The notes under the pieces were generated by a model. That model was not told the origin of the DNA and ran no database searches. It saw only the letters and a list, made by a program, of their open reading frames with translations. Made by a program: the position numbers and the translations under genes. A stretch of DNA of 64,000 nt from Chloroflexota bacterium (lineage in GTDB: Bacteria; Chloroflexota; Anaerolineae; Aggregatilineales; Aggregatilineaceae), in assembly GCA_012729765.1 (NCBI GenBank), contig JAAYCM010000030.1, positions 1 through 64,000 on the forward strand. Direction: 5' to 3'. Shown piece after piece: positions 17,076 through 25,634 of this stretch. Position 1 is the stretch's first letter; the number at the start of each line of letters is the position of its first letter.

Positions 17076-19043
17076 TTACCGGAAGCGCCGCGTGCCCAGC
17101 CAGCCGACCAGCATCAGCGTCAGAACGGCGGCCAGCGGCCACAGCCGCGTGATCGAGAACGGATCGTTCGTCGCCGCCGGGGGATAGCCGGTCGCAGGCA
17201 GGGTTTCTGGTCCGCCCACCACCGTGACGTTATCGCCCGCGACGCAGATCGTCTGGGCGCCGGCAATCAGCGACGCCTGGTTCAGGCTCGTCACCGGCGG
17301 CACGATGTCCTGGCGCGCCCGCCCCACAATCGTCATGGTCACCGTTTCGCCGGGCTCCAGCGTTCCGATCGTGAACACGACACGCAGCCCGGTTACAGCC
17401 GCCGTGCCTTTGGTCGTGGTCGCTTCGACTACCTGGGCGAAGATGTTCCCGTCCAGTACGTCATCGACCGTCGCGTTCGGGATCGCGGTTCCGGTGGGGT
17501 TGGTGGCAATGATCGTCCAGCGCACGACCTCACCCGGTGTGATGCTCTCCGGCTCCCCAACCTTGTTACAGGTCGGGTCCGAACTGCCGGGCGTGGCCTG
17601 CGGCGTCGGGGGAATGAACGGTGTTCCGAAGGGCGTCGGAGTTAGTGAGGGCACGGTTGGGGTAGGTGTTGGCGTGTTGGTGGTCGGTTGGTAAATGCCC
17701 GCATCCCAGGTCATATCGCGCTCACCGGCGATCAGGTTGGTAACAATCGTCCGCCCGGTGGCCGGATCGGCGTCGCTGTCGACGGTATCATCCCCCCCCT
17801 GATCGCGCGCCGTCACCACATAGCCGGATGGCGGCACGAACTCGACGAAGTAGTCGCCCGGCTGCAAGTTGTCGAACAGGTACAGGCCGCTGGCGTCAGT
17901 GACATCGGTTGCCAGCAGGGTCCCGGCCCCGTTGTACAGGCGGACCGTTACTCCCGGCACACCCGCTTCGCCCGCATCCTGGATACCGTCCCGATCGTTG
18001 TCAAACCACACATAGTCACCCAGCGCGGCCAGCGGCGGGGCCTGCACCTCAAGCCCGCCTGCCATCGCGATCACCAGCATGCTCGCGCCATCGAGGGGTT
18101 GGGTCGGCGTCGTCGCAACCGACTCCCCCTGGAAGCAGACATACGTCGCGCCCGCCGGGACGGTCAGCGCCCCGTTGTTCGTATCCGTGTGCCGCAGCAC
18201 GTCCCACTGCAGGCCATCATGCGAGTCGAAGGGGTAATCGTCGGTGCCGCCATGAATGATGGGGATGCGCTGCGGATCGACCGGGTTGATCAGCTCGGTG
18301 GGCGGCGTGCCGCTGCCAATCCGGGCATAGAGCGCGGTCGGGCGTTCGTCACCGCTCATGGTACGTGGATTGACACCGCCGGCCATCATCGTATAGGTGA
18401 ACGTGCGATCAATGGTATCGGCGGCAAACTGGAAGCACGTCACATCGGTGTTTGGCCCCTGCGGATCGGGGAAATTCCAGTATGCGCCATCCAGCCCGGC
18501 CTTGATCTCGATCGACCGCCACGGCAGGGCCGGGTCTTCGTAGACGACCAACAGCCCTGCCCCATAGCGCCGCCGCAGCGCATCGAATCCCGACACCTCA
18601 TAGGTTGCCGGTCCGGAGACAACCAGCGCGGTTACATCTTCCACGAATACATAGTGATATACGTCGTTACCCGACTGGGTGAACCAGAAGTCCGGCCCAT
18701 AGCTTTCACCCGGCCCGTCGGCGACCAGTGTCGTGGGTGGGTTGCCCTGGATACCGAAATCGATCGTGTTGTCACCGCCGGGCGAAAAATCGTTCATCGC
18801 CCAGTAAAGGTAGGCTTGCACCACCGTGCCCGGTACATTGAGCGTGATCTGCGCCGTATCCGTATCGGTCATGCCGACACCCGCCGACGCGATGGCATAG
18901 CGCCCGGTCCCGGTAAAGGTCGTAGTCAGCGGCCCATCGGCATACGCCGTCTGCCCTCCCGCCATCAACACAATCAGTACGACGAGCATCAAGCCAAGCT
19001 GGCCCGACCGCCGCAGGTATTTTCGTAACAAATCTGTTTTCAT
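17076..19043 (-). CDS. LPATG-anchored surface protein with SdrD-B-like domain
   Basis: This 655-residue exported protein starts with a signal peptide (about 7-35), then a large beta-rich domain (about 40-330). An SdrD/Cna-B-like domain follows (GDYVWFDNDRDGIQDAGE start), then a Thr/Pro spacer (TPTPT) and a DUF11-like domain (about 485-600). The C-terminal sorting signal is LPATG at 615-619, a hydrophobic helix and the tail RRFR. This is a textbook sortase substrate that would be linked to the cell wall. The start is ATG 19043 with AAGGAG upstream. It lies 40 bases after the sortase gene on the same strand, so it is very likely that sortase's own substrate. Confidence 0.9.
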   Translation of the reverse strand: MKTDLLRKYLRRSGQLGLMLVVLIVLMAGGQTAYADGPLTTTFTGTGRYAIASAGVGMTDTDTAQITLNVPGTVVQAYLYWAMNDFSPGGDNTIDFGIQGNPPTTLVADGPGESYGPDFWFTQSGNDVYHYVFVEDVTALVVSGPATYEVSGFDALRRRYGAGLLVVYEDPALPWRSIEIKAGLDGAYWNFPDPQGPNTDVTCFQFAADTIDRTFTYTMMAGGVNPRTMSGDERPTALYARIGSGTPPTELINPVDPQRIPIIHGGTDDYPFDSHDGLQWDVLRHTDTNNGALTVPAGATYVCFQGESVATTPTQPLDGASMLVIAMAGGLEVQAPPLAALGDYVWFDNDRDGIQDAGEAGVPGVTVRLYNGAGTLLATDVTDASGLYLFDNLQPGDYFVEFVPPSGYVVTARDQGGDDTVDSDADPATGRTIVTNLIAGERDMTWDAGIYQPTTNTPTPTPTVPSLTPTPFGTPFIPPTPQATPGSSDPTCNKVGEPESITPGEVVRWTIIATNPTGTAIPNATVDDVLDGNIFAQVVEATTTKGTAAVTGLRVVFTIGTLEPGETVTMTIVGRARQDIVPPVTSLNQASLIAGAQTICVAGDNVTVVGGPETLPATGYPPAATNDPFSITRLWPLAAVLTLMLVGWLGTRRFR

Positions 19044-19083
19044 AACCCACGCTCCTTGCTTGTGTATGGACACGCGGCGCAGC

Positions 19084-19725
19084 CTACCCCGGCGTGTCAA
19101 GCGGTTCGGCCACGACGATCAGGCGGCCCAGGTAGGTTTCTGCTTCTGAATCCCAGTCCGTACAGGTGATCAGGGTGAGACGGCGGCGGCCATCCTGAGC
19201 AACATACTGCAGGGCATTGGGTGCTGCCGTTTCGATAGCCGTAACCCGGTAGTGCTCCTCACGCGTGCCGTCACGGAGCACGACGCGGGCGTTTAGGTGT
19301 GCCGTAAACAGATGCGCAAAGGGTCCCGGCTCGCCGCTGGCATTCTCGACATGCCCCGCCAGGACGATATTGCCGCCAAAGTCGTCCAGCCAGCTTGTGC
19401 CGCTGAGATGCCCAACGGCATCCTGCAAATGGCGCGTTTCCCAAGAGGTTGCGGTTCGTCCCGCCGGGATAATCGAGGCACTGACTCCCGCATCAGGAAA
19501 GACGATCGAGCGCGGCGGGCGGCTGGTGTCGGGGGTGGGTGTCGGCAGAATATCGTCACGACTCAGCGCTGGCGCGAAGGCCAGCGTGGCACTAACCGAT
19601 CCCTGTGCAGGCTGCCAGCTCTGGCGCAGCCGGTCGAAGGCCAGGACCAAGACGACGATCTCTGCAACTAACAGCAGCAGCGTCAAACGAGCAGGGCGGG
19701 AATGGCGCCGATAGGATGGAAGCAT
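19084..19725 (-). CDS. Sortase (class D/E-like transpeptidase)
   Basis: This 213-residue membrane-anchored protein has an N-terminal transmembrane segment (about 14-30), a Pro/Thr linker and a sortase beta-barrel. All three catalytic residues are visible: His125 in VLAGHVEN, Cys188 in LITCTDWD and Arg201 in YLGRLIVVA. It cuts LPxTG signals between Thr and Gly and joins the protein to the cell wall. The following gene encodes an LPATG protein. A TATAAT on the minus strand at 19755-19750, about 25 bases before the start, probably belongs to its promoter. The exact class (D, E or F) is uncertain. Confidence 0.93.
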   Translation of the reverse strand: MLPSYRRHSRPARLTLLLLVAEIVVLVLAFDRLRQSWQPAQGSVSATLAFAPALSRDDILPTPTPDTSRPPRSIVFPDAGVSASIIPAGRTATSWETRHLQDAVGHLSGTSWLDDFGGNIVLAGHVENASGEPGPFAHLFTAHLNARVVLRDGTREEHYRVTAIETAAPNALQYVAQDGRRRLTLITCTDWDSEAETYLGRLIVVAEPLDTPG

Positions 19726-19959
19726 AGACCCCCCATTTGCATTAGCAGCATTATATACGAATAGCTCTGTGCGGCGCTAGCTTGCACACCCATAAATTCA
19801 CGTAAAGATAATGGAAAAAGTATGAAAAACTAACCGGCCTGAATCTCGCCCAAAGCGATGCCGCCAGGACGAAACATCGTGCGGCAGCACCCGGAAGCTT
19901 GCGGTATAGTAGGCGGAATATCGGTCCGTGCTGCCTGCCGCCTGCCGAAAGAGAGCGCC

Positions 19960-22068
19960 ATGCACGCTATTCCAACCCCTGAGGGACGGCTCCTCGTGGC
20001 CGACCCTTCGCCTGATACCCGCTGCGATCTGGGCAATATGCGCCTGTTCGCCACGCTGAACGGGGCCGGCGACGTGACGCTGTTTCGCCTGCCCGAAGGG
20101 ATCGCCGTGCTGAGCCGCTGGCAGATCATCGCCGCGCGCGTGGATGGCGTACCGGTGCGCTGGACCGAAGCCGAGGCGGTGGGCCGCTCCTGGACGCTGC
20201 GCGGCACCGCGCTCGACACGCACATCACGCTGCGCACTGCCTGCGACGCCAACAGCCCGGCGCTGGCCCAGGTCTGGCACGTCGAGAACGGCGGCGCGTC
20301 GGAGCGCGTATTCACCCTCAGCCTCGATCTCGCTTTCGACCTGCGCCTGCCCGCCGTCCGGCTGGGATCGTCCTCGACCAGCGCGCGGCTCTACGATTTT
20401 GTGCGCAACCACCCGGTCGCGCGCCGCACCCTGGGAGCGCGTCGCTGGGGCCTGCTCAATCCGATTGGCGAGGCACAGAAGCGCCTGAAGCCCGCCGCCC
20501 ACCGCGCCGCCCCGACGCTCGAAACGCTGCCCGACGGATTTCGCGCGCGCGGCGACATCACTGCCACCTTCCGATCCGGCTATGCCCCCTGCGACTGGCA
20601 GGCCGCGCCCGACGGGGCCGAGATCAACTACCGGGCCGTGATCGCGCCGCACGGAGCATACCGCCTGCCGATGATCGTCGCCGCCGGGGCCGAAGCCGAT
20701 CCGGCATCCTGCGCGGCTGTTCTGGACGATGCCGACGCCTATGCCGCCTGGCTGACTTCGGCCTTCGAGCACGACGATCCGCTGCTGCGCAGTCTATTTG
20801 TTGCCAGCCTCAACACCGCCCTGGCGATGTACAAGGAGCTGCCGAGCGGCTTTCGCGGCCTGTGGGCAGGCCCCGGCTACGCTTACCCGCCGCGTGTCTA
20901 TTTCCGTGACAGCTATTGGACCGCGCTCAGCATTCTGCCCTACCGTCCCGAATGGGTCCGCGCCCAACTGCTCACCCTGGCAAGCGGGGTACACTCGGAC
21001 GGCGCCTGCCCCAGCGGCGTACTCGACATCTCGATCCTGCCGTTCGAGGATCAGGACGCCGACAATGCCGCCGACTGGCTGCCCGATCACCAGGACTCGC
21101 CCGCCTATTTCGTCCTGCTGCTGCACGCCTACCTGGTCTGGTCCGGCGATCTGGCGCTGCTCAAGGAGCGCACGCACGATGGCCGCACCCTCTGGGCCTG
21201 CGCGCAGGCGTGCCTCAACCGGCTGGTCGCCAATCCCGCCAAGGAGCGCGCCCCCAACGACTGGGCCGACAACGTCCTGCGCAGCGAGTGGGTGACCTAC
21301 GATCTGGCCCTGCTCTACGGCGCGCTGGATACTGCCGCCGCCATCGGGCGGCTGATCGGGGAGAACAGCACCGCCGCGACCTATGCCCAGGATGCGCGAC
21401 ACGTGGGCGAGCTGCTGCAAATTCACGGCTGGGACGAAGCGCACAGCTACTACGTGGATTACTGCCGCACCGGCGACTATGGCGACAAGCCGTTCGTCGA
21501 GGAGCATCTGGCGCTCGACACGCTGCTCGCGCTGCGCTTCGGCGCGGCCCCACCCGACCGCGCGGAGAGCGTGCTGGCAGCAGCGCGGCGTCTGCTGCAA
21601 ACGCGCCACAATCACGAGCAGCCTTACGGCGACTGGGGCGTGATGTGCTGCTGGCCGCCCTATACCCAACGCCGCGATCTGTTCGCCAAGTCGGCCAAGC
21701 CCTACAACTATCACAACGGGGCCGAGTGGCCCTACCTCAGCGCGATCTACGCCCAACTGCTCATGGAGCACGGCGACGACGACTGGCGCTATGCCCTCAC
21801 CCGCTGGTGGGAGATTCACTTGGAGAAGGGATGGCTGGCCCCGGTCGAATATCACACCCCGGCGCACCCGGTCGGCGCGCATTTGCAGGGCTGGAGCGGT
21901 CTGGCCGCTTACGCGATGCTGGCGGGCGGTCCGGGCCTGTGCCCGCGCCTCGACGGAACGTGCGATCTGCGCCTGCCGCCCTGGGGCGCGTGCCGCTTCA
22001 ACCACCTCCAGGTGCACGGCCAGCCGCGCACCGTGCTGGTAGACGAATCCGGCGTACACATGCTCTAG
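19960..22068 (+). CDS. Six-hairpin (alpha/alpha-barrel) glycosidase-like protein
   Basis: This 702-residue protein has an N-terminal beta-sandwich region (about 1-250) and a C-terminal alpha/alpha barrel (about 260-690). The barrel resembles glycogen-debranching and GH63/GH78/GH15-like enzymes, with acidic motifs such as YFRDSYW, DWLPDHQD and YHNGAEWPY. No signal peptide is visible, so it should act in the cytoplasm on imported or stored oligosaccharides. The family and substrate cannot be fixed from motifs alone. I chose ATG 19960 because GAAAGAGAG precedes it and a TATAGT (19904-19909) lies between it and the earlier possible start at 19858. Confidence 0.75.
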   Translation: MHAIPTPEGRLLVADPSPDTRCDLGNMRLFATLNGAGDVTLFRLPEGIAVLSRWQIIAARVDGVPVRWTEAEAVGRSWTLRGTALDTHITLRTACDANSPALAQVWHVENGGASERVFTLSLDLAFDLRLPAVRLGSSSTSARLYDFVRNHPVARRTLGARRWGLLNPIGEAQKRLKPAAHRAAPTLETLPDGFRARGDITATFRSGYAPCDWQAAPDGAEINYRAVIAPHGAYRLPMIVAAGAEADPASCAAVLDDADAYAAWLTSAFEHDDPLLRSLFVASLNTALAMYKELPSGFRGLWAGPGYAYPPRVYFRDSYWTALSILPYRPEWVRAQLLTLASGVHSDGACPSGVLDISILPFEDQDADNAADWLPDHQDSPAYFVLLLHAYLVWSGDLALLKERTHDGRTLWACAQACLNRLVANPAKERAPNDWADNVLRSEWVTYDLALLYGALDTAAAIGRLIGENSTAATYAQDARHVGELLQIHGWDEAHSYYVDYCRTGDYGDKPFVEEHLALDTLLALRFGAAPPDRAESVLAAARRLLQTRHNHEQPYGDWGVMCCWPPYTQRRDLFAKSAKPYNYHNGAEWPYLSAIYAQLLMEHGDDDWRYALTRWWEIHLEKGWLAPVEYHTPAHPVGAHLQGWSGLAAYAMLAGGPGLCPRLDGTCDLRLPPWGACRFNHLQVHGQPRTVLVDESGVHML

Positions 22069-22073
22069 TCCTA

Positions 22074-22212
22074 TAGCCGCAGATCGCGCCCCATCCTAAA
22101 TCCTTCCCCCAAAATGAGGTAAGGACTTCAAGTTCTGCTCCCCTTCCCTCCGCGACAGCGTGGGGGAAGGGGTCGGGGGATGGGGGGCCAAGCAGGCTTC
22201 AGTCAAAACCTC
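22074..22212 (+). repeat. Dispersed palindromic element with alternative end
   Basis: Standard core with CCCCATCCTAAATCC, two hairpins and GGATGGGGGG. The right arm AAGCAGGCTTCAGTCAAAA is the inverse of the left arm of the copy at 42850 and differs from the TGCATAACA arm of other copies. CTCTAG containing the stop codon of the glycosidase gene lies just to the left. Confidence 0.7.
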
Positions 22213-22440
22213 ACCACTACCCCCTCTGGCTGTCCCTCACGAAATACGTAACATATTTTTAACCGCATCCCTCACACGATGCGGGATGCGCAGTGGGATA
22301 AGCCAATTTTTTGAGCTAAAATTTTATCAAACCTGCTGCATCGTGTGACTCATCCCGGCTATACACGGTTCCCCGTCCGGCAGCAGCCTCTCAGGCCGCA
22401 CGCCTGATCGTTTGTGCACAAGGTATTCAAGGAGGTTAAG
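22213..22440 (+). promoter_or_regulatory. AT-rich leader of the aldehyde dehydrogenase gene with inverted repeats
   Basis: The region is unusually AT-rich for the window. CGCATCCC (22264-22271) is mirrored by GGGATGCG (22283-22290). TCACACGATGC (22272-22282) is mirrored by GCATCGTGTGA (22338-22348), so two mutually exclusive stems are possible. A TAAAAT lies near 22317. It may hold a promoter with an operator or an RNA switch; no known riboswitch was recognised. Confidence 0.45.
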
Positions 22441-23919
22441 TTGAAGGACTACGATATTTACATCGACGGGAAGTGGGTGAAGTCGGCCAGCGACCGGCGC
22501 TTCGAGACACGCAACCCCTACAATGGTGAGGTGCTCGCCACCTTTCCCCAGGGTACGCGCGAAGACGTCCAGCGTGCGATCGACTGCGCCGAAAAAGCCT
22601 TCCCGGCCTGGCGCAAGACGCCCGCCCCCAAGCGCGGCGAGATTCTGCTGCGGGCCGCCCAGATCATGCGCGCGCGCAAGCAAGAGCTGGGCGAGATGGT
22701 GACGAAAGAAATGGGTAAGGTCATCGCCGAGGGCAAAGGCGATGTCCAGGAAGCGATTGACTTCCTCGAATATATTTCCGGCGAAGGCCGCCGGTTGCTG
22801 GGCGAGACGACGCCTTCAGAGCTGCCCAATAAGTTTTGCATGACGGTCCGCCAGCCGATCGGCGTCGTCGGCTGCATCACACCCTGGAACTTCCCGACCG
22901 CCATCCCGATCTGGAAGATCGGCGCGGCGCTGATCGCCGGCAACACCATCGTCTTCAAACCGGCCAGCCTCACCCCCCTGTGTGTGGCCGTTCTGGTCGA
23001 AATCCTGGAAGAAGCCGGGCTGCCGCCAGGTGTGCTCAATTTCGTCACGGGCGGCGGCGGTACGGTCGGCATGGAGATCGTGGAGAACCCGCGCGTCAAG
23101 GCGATCTCGTTCACGGGCGGCGTACCCGCCGGGCGCGAGATTTATATGACGGCGGCGCAGCATCTCAAGCCGGTCGAGGTTGAGCTGGGCGGCAAAAACC
23201 CGGTGATCGTCATGGACGATGCCAATCTCGATCTCGCGCTGGAAGGCGTGCTCTTCGGCGCATTTGGCACCGCCGGGCAGCGCTGCACCGCCACCAGCCG
23301 CCTGATCCTGCACGAGAACATCTACAACGCGATGATGGACCGCCTGATCGCCCGCACCGAGACATTTACGGTCGGCAACCCGCTCGACCCGCAGATCAGC
23401 ATGGGGCCGGTCGCGGACCAGAACCAGCTCGAGTCGATCATGAACTACATCCAGATCGGCAAGCAGGAAGCTAACCTGGTCTACGGCGGCCAGCAGCTTA
23501 CCGGCGGCGAGTATGACCGGGGCTGCTTCATCCAGCCGACCATCTTCGAGACGTCGCACGGTACGCGCATCAGCAAAGAGGAAATCTTTGGCCCGGTGCT
23601 GAGCGTGATCAAAGTCGGCAGCTATGAAGAAGCGATCGAGGTTGCCAATGACATCGAGTACGGCCTGTCATCGGCGATCTACACCCGCGACGTGAATCTG
23701 GCTTTCCGCGCCGTCGATGATCTGGAAACCGGCATCACCTACATCAACGCCCCGACCATCGGCGCTGAGGTGCATCTGCCCTTCGGCGGCGTGAAGAATA
23801 CCGGCAACGGCGGGCGCGAGGCCGGCACCACCGCCATCGACGAGTTCACCGAGATCAAAACCGTCTTCGTGGACTACAGCAACCGCCTGCAAAAAGCGCA
23901 GATCGTGGACGAGCTGTAA
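22441..23919 (+). CDS. Aldehyde dehydrogenase (NAD(P)+-dependent)
   Basis: This 492-residue enzyme has all hallmarks of the ALDH superfamily: the TPWNFP strand, the ELGGKNP glutamate region, the catalytic cysteine in GQRCT (about residue 282) and the EIFGPVLSV motif. It oxidises an aldehyde to the acid in the cytoplasm. Substrate is not predictable, although the overall pattern resembles semialdehyde and alpha-ketoglutaric-semialdehyde dehydrogenases. I prefer the TTG at 22441 as the start, since AAGGAGG ends five bases before it. A GTG at 22414 would add nine residues but lies upstream of that ribosome-binding site. A bidirectional terminator follows. Confidence 0.92.
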   Translation: MKDYDIYIDGKWVKSASDRRFETRNPYNGEVLATFPQGTREDVQRAIDCAEKAFPAWRKTPAPKRGEILLRAAQIMRARKQELGEMVTKEMGKVIAEGKGDVQEAIDFLEYISGEGRRLLGETTPSELPNKFCMTVRQPIGVVGCITPWNFPTAIPIWKIGAALIAGNTIVFKPASLTPLCVAVLVEILEEAGLPPGVLNFVTGGGGTVGMEIVENPRVKAISFTGGVPAGREIYMTAAQHLKPVEVELGGKNPVIVMDDANLDLALEGVLFGAFGTAGQRCTATSRLILHENIYNAMMDRLIARTETFTVGNPLDPQISMGPVADQNQLESIMNYIQIGKQEANLVYGGQQLTGGEYDRGCFIQPTIFETSHGTRISKEEIFGPVLSVIKVGSYEEAIEVANDIEYGLSSAIYTRDVNLAFRAVDDLETGITYINAPTIGAEVHLPFGGVKNTGNGGREAGTTAIDEFTEIKTVFVDYSNRLQKAQIVDEL

Positions 23920-23944
23920 GCCGCGCCGGACTGTACGCGACAAC

Positions 23945-23982
23945 AAAAAACCCGCTCCGTGTTGGAGCGGGTCTTTCTTTTT
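23945..23982. terminator. Bidirectional terminator between aldehyde dehydrogenase and tRNA-Gln
   Basis: A perfect eight-base stem, CCCGCTCC (23951-23958) with GGAGCGGG (23964-23971). It is followed by TCTTTCTTTTT on the plus strand and TTTTTT on the minus strand, so it can end both converging transcripts. Confidence 0.9.
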
Positions 23983-24056
23983 GGCTGGGGGACCTGGATT
24001 TGAACCAGGACTGACGAATCCAGAGTCCGCTGTTCTGCCGATTAAACTATCCCCCA
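23982..24056 (-). tRNA. tRNA-Gln (anticodon CTG)
   Basis: Read on the minus strand, the acceptor stem TGGGGGA pairs with TCCCCCA, the anticodon loop CTCTGGA gives CTG, and the T arm is CCTGG/CCAGG around TTCAAAT. The discriminator is G and CCA is encoded (23984-23982). A dedicated promoter lies just upstream. Confidence 0.95.
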
Positions 24057-24069
24057 TCGACAGTAGGGC

Positions 24070-24098
24070 ATTCTATCACACGGCTTATCGCTTGACAA
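24070..24098 (-). promoter_or_regulatory. Promoter of tRNA-Gln
   Basis: On the minus strand TTGTCA (24098-24093), a 17-base spacer and TAGAAT (24075-24070). The expected start near 24063 is seven bases before the tRNA. Confidence 0.8.
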
Positions 24099-24120
24099 GG
24101 GTTTTTTCCGCCTCATCAGG

Positions 24121-24558
24121 CTATTCTTCTGGGGGTGACAGCAGCCGCTCAAATCCGTACTGTTGCCCGGCCAGCAGCGCATCGCGCGCGAGCAGCAGCT
24201 CGACCGGCTGAAACGGCTCCAGCAGATGCGCCGTGACACCGGCCTCATACAGCGAAGCCAGCCAGCCGAGCGCCGGGTTGGCGCTCCAGACCAGCAGCGG
24301 AATATGCTCGATCCCCGGCGTGGTGCGCAGTTGGCGCGCAAAGTCCCAGGCATTCATATCGCCGAGAAAGTAGTACGTCCAGATCGCATCCGGCGGGTCT
24401 TCCTGGCAGAGTTCAAGCGCATACCCGCCGCTTCCGCCCTTGATCACCCGATCACCACAGCGGCGCTCCAGCACAAACTTGAGCAAATCTCCGATGGTAT
24501 CCTGATCCAGAACCAGCATGGTGTGGCCAGAAGGCTCAAGCATAGGTTTCCCTGACAT
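24121..24558 (-). CDS. Degenerate receiver-like protein
   Basis: The 145-residue protein has the length and strand-helix rhythm of a receiver domain: LVLDQDT at strand 1, IWTYYFLGDM at strand 3, LLVWSANP at strand 4 and LLEPFQP at strand 5. The phosphoacceptor aspartate at the end of strand 3 is replaced by aromatic residues and the strand-5 lysine by glutamate, so it should not be phosphorylated in the usual way. This call is inferred from pattern, not from a family match. It starts 14 bases after the DegV gene. An alternative start is ATG 24543, which has a slightly better AGGG site upstream. Confidence 0.55.
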   Translation of the reverse strand: MSGKPMLEPSGHTMLVLDQDTIGDLLKFVLERRCGDRVIKGGSGGYALELCQEDPPDAIWTYYFLGDMNAWDFARQLRTTPGIEHIPLLVWSANPALGWLASLYEAGVTAHLLEPFQPVELLLARDALLAGQQYGFERLLSPPEE

Positions 24559-24572
24559 CCTGCGGTGTCTGC

Positions 24573-25424
24573 CTACTCCGGGATCAGCGAGATTCCCACT
24601 GTGCCGGGGCCGCTGTGGACACCCAGCGCCGGCGCAAGCTGCGCGACGACCCACTCGATCACGGAATACTTCTCCTCGACCAGCGCGCGGAACTTCTCGA
24701 CCTCTTCGAACGCCGCAACGTGCATCAGTGCCGCCCGCACGGTGCTCCCCGCCGGAATCTTGTCCTGGGCCAGCGCCACGATCCGGCGATAGGCGGCGCT
24801 GCGCGACCGCGCGACGGCCAGCGGGGCCGGCATCCCGCCGCGTATCCCGATGATCGGCTTGATGTTCAGCAGCCCGCCCACGACGCCCGTCACCTTGCTG
24901 ATCCGCCCGCCGCGCTGCAAATATTCGAGGGTGTCATTGGTAAAGCCCACAAAGGCGTGGCTTGCCGTCTGTTGGGCCGCTGCCGCCACCCGGTCAATCG
25001 ACAGCCCCTGCACCGCCGCCCGCGCCGCCTGGATCACCGACCAGCCGTGCGCCATCGCGACCGTCTGCGTGTCGATCACCTCAATCGGCACGTCCGGCAT
25101 TTCCTGCTCGGCCAGCCGTTTTGCCAGCATCGCGGACTGATACCCGCCGCTGCCGGTGCCCGTCATGCTCACCGCGACCACGCTCCCGCCCCGCTTGGCG
25201 GCCTGCCGGTACGCTTCCAGGTATTCCCCGGCGCTCGGATTGGCGGTCGTCGGCCAGTCGGGCGCGGTCTTCAGCCAGTCGTAGAACTCGTCGGGGGCCA
25301 TATCGACCCCATCCCGCAACGTGCCGCGCGCGGTATGCACGTAATAGGGCACTATCTCGATCCCCAGTTCCGCGACCATGTGGGCCGGGATGCTGGCGCA
25401 GCTATCGGTTACTACAGTCACCAC
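24573..25424 (-). CDS. DegV family fatty-acid-binding protein
   Basis: This 283-residue DegV/FakB-like protein begins with the family signature VVTDSCASIP, followed by the GTLRDGVD block, the ligand-site MTGTGSGGYQSA and the C-terminal HSGPGTVGI. In Firmicutes, FakB proteins hold a fatty acid for phosphorylation by FakA. No fakA gene is visible here. The start is GTG 25424, seven bases after GAGGAG. The earlier possible start at 25472 lies upstream of that site. It is the first gene of a two-gene unit with the receiver-like protein. Confidence 0.92.
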   Translation of the reverse strand: MVTVVTDSCASIPAHMVAELGIEIVPYYVHTARGTLRDGVDMAPDEFYDWLKTAPDWPTTANPSAGEYLEAYRQAAKRGGSVVAVSMTGTGSGGYQSAMLAKRLAEQEMPDVPIEVIDTQTVAMAHGWSVIQAARAAVQGLSIDRVAAAAQQTASHAFVGFTNDTLEYLQRGGRISKVTGVVGGLLNIKPIIGIRGGMPAPLAVARSRSAAYRRIVALAQDKIPAGSTVRAALMHVAAFEEVEKFRALVEEKYSVIEWVVAQLAPALGVHSGPGTVGISLIPE

Positions 25425-25634
25425 GGGTCTGCTCCTCGCTCGACAAAATACCAGCCAGGCACACGGCTGCACATTGTTTAGAACACCCCGGCCCGGCTAT
25501 CGTTGCAGCCCAACCCGCCGCAGGTTGCCTGACAGAATTGTACCCACGTATCGGTTCGCGGCCAGCAAAAAATCCGTGCATAATGAAGAGACCGTTGTCC
25601 GACCGTTCGGCTCTGTATTCATGAGGGCTTCCAG

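Noticed and set aside
22264-22348. Known riboswitch class in the aldehyde dehydrogenase leader
   Set aside because: The stems do not match the conserved cores of riboswitches I know, so only the inverted repeats are reported.
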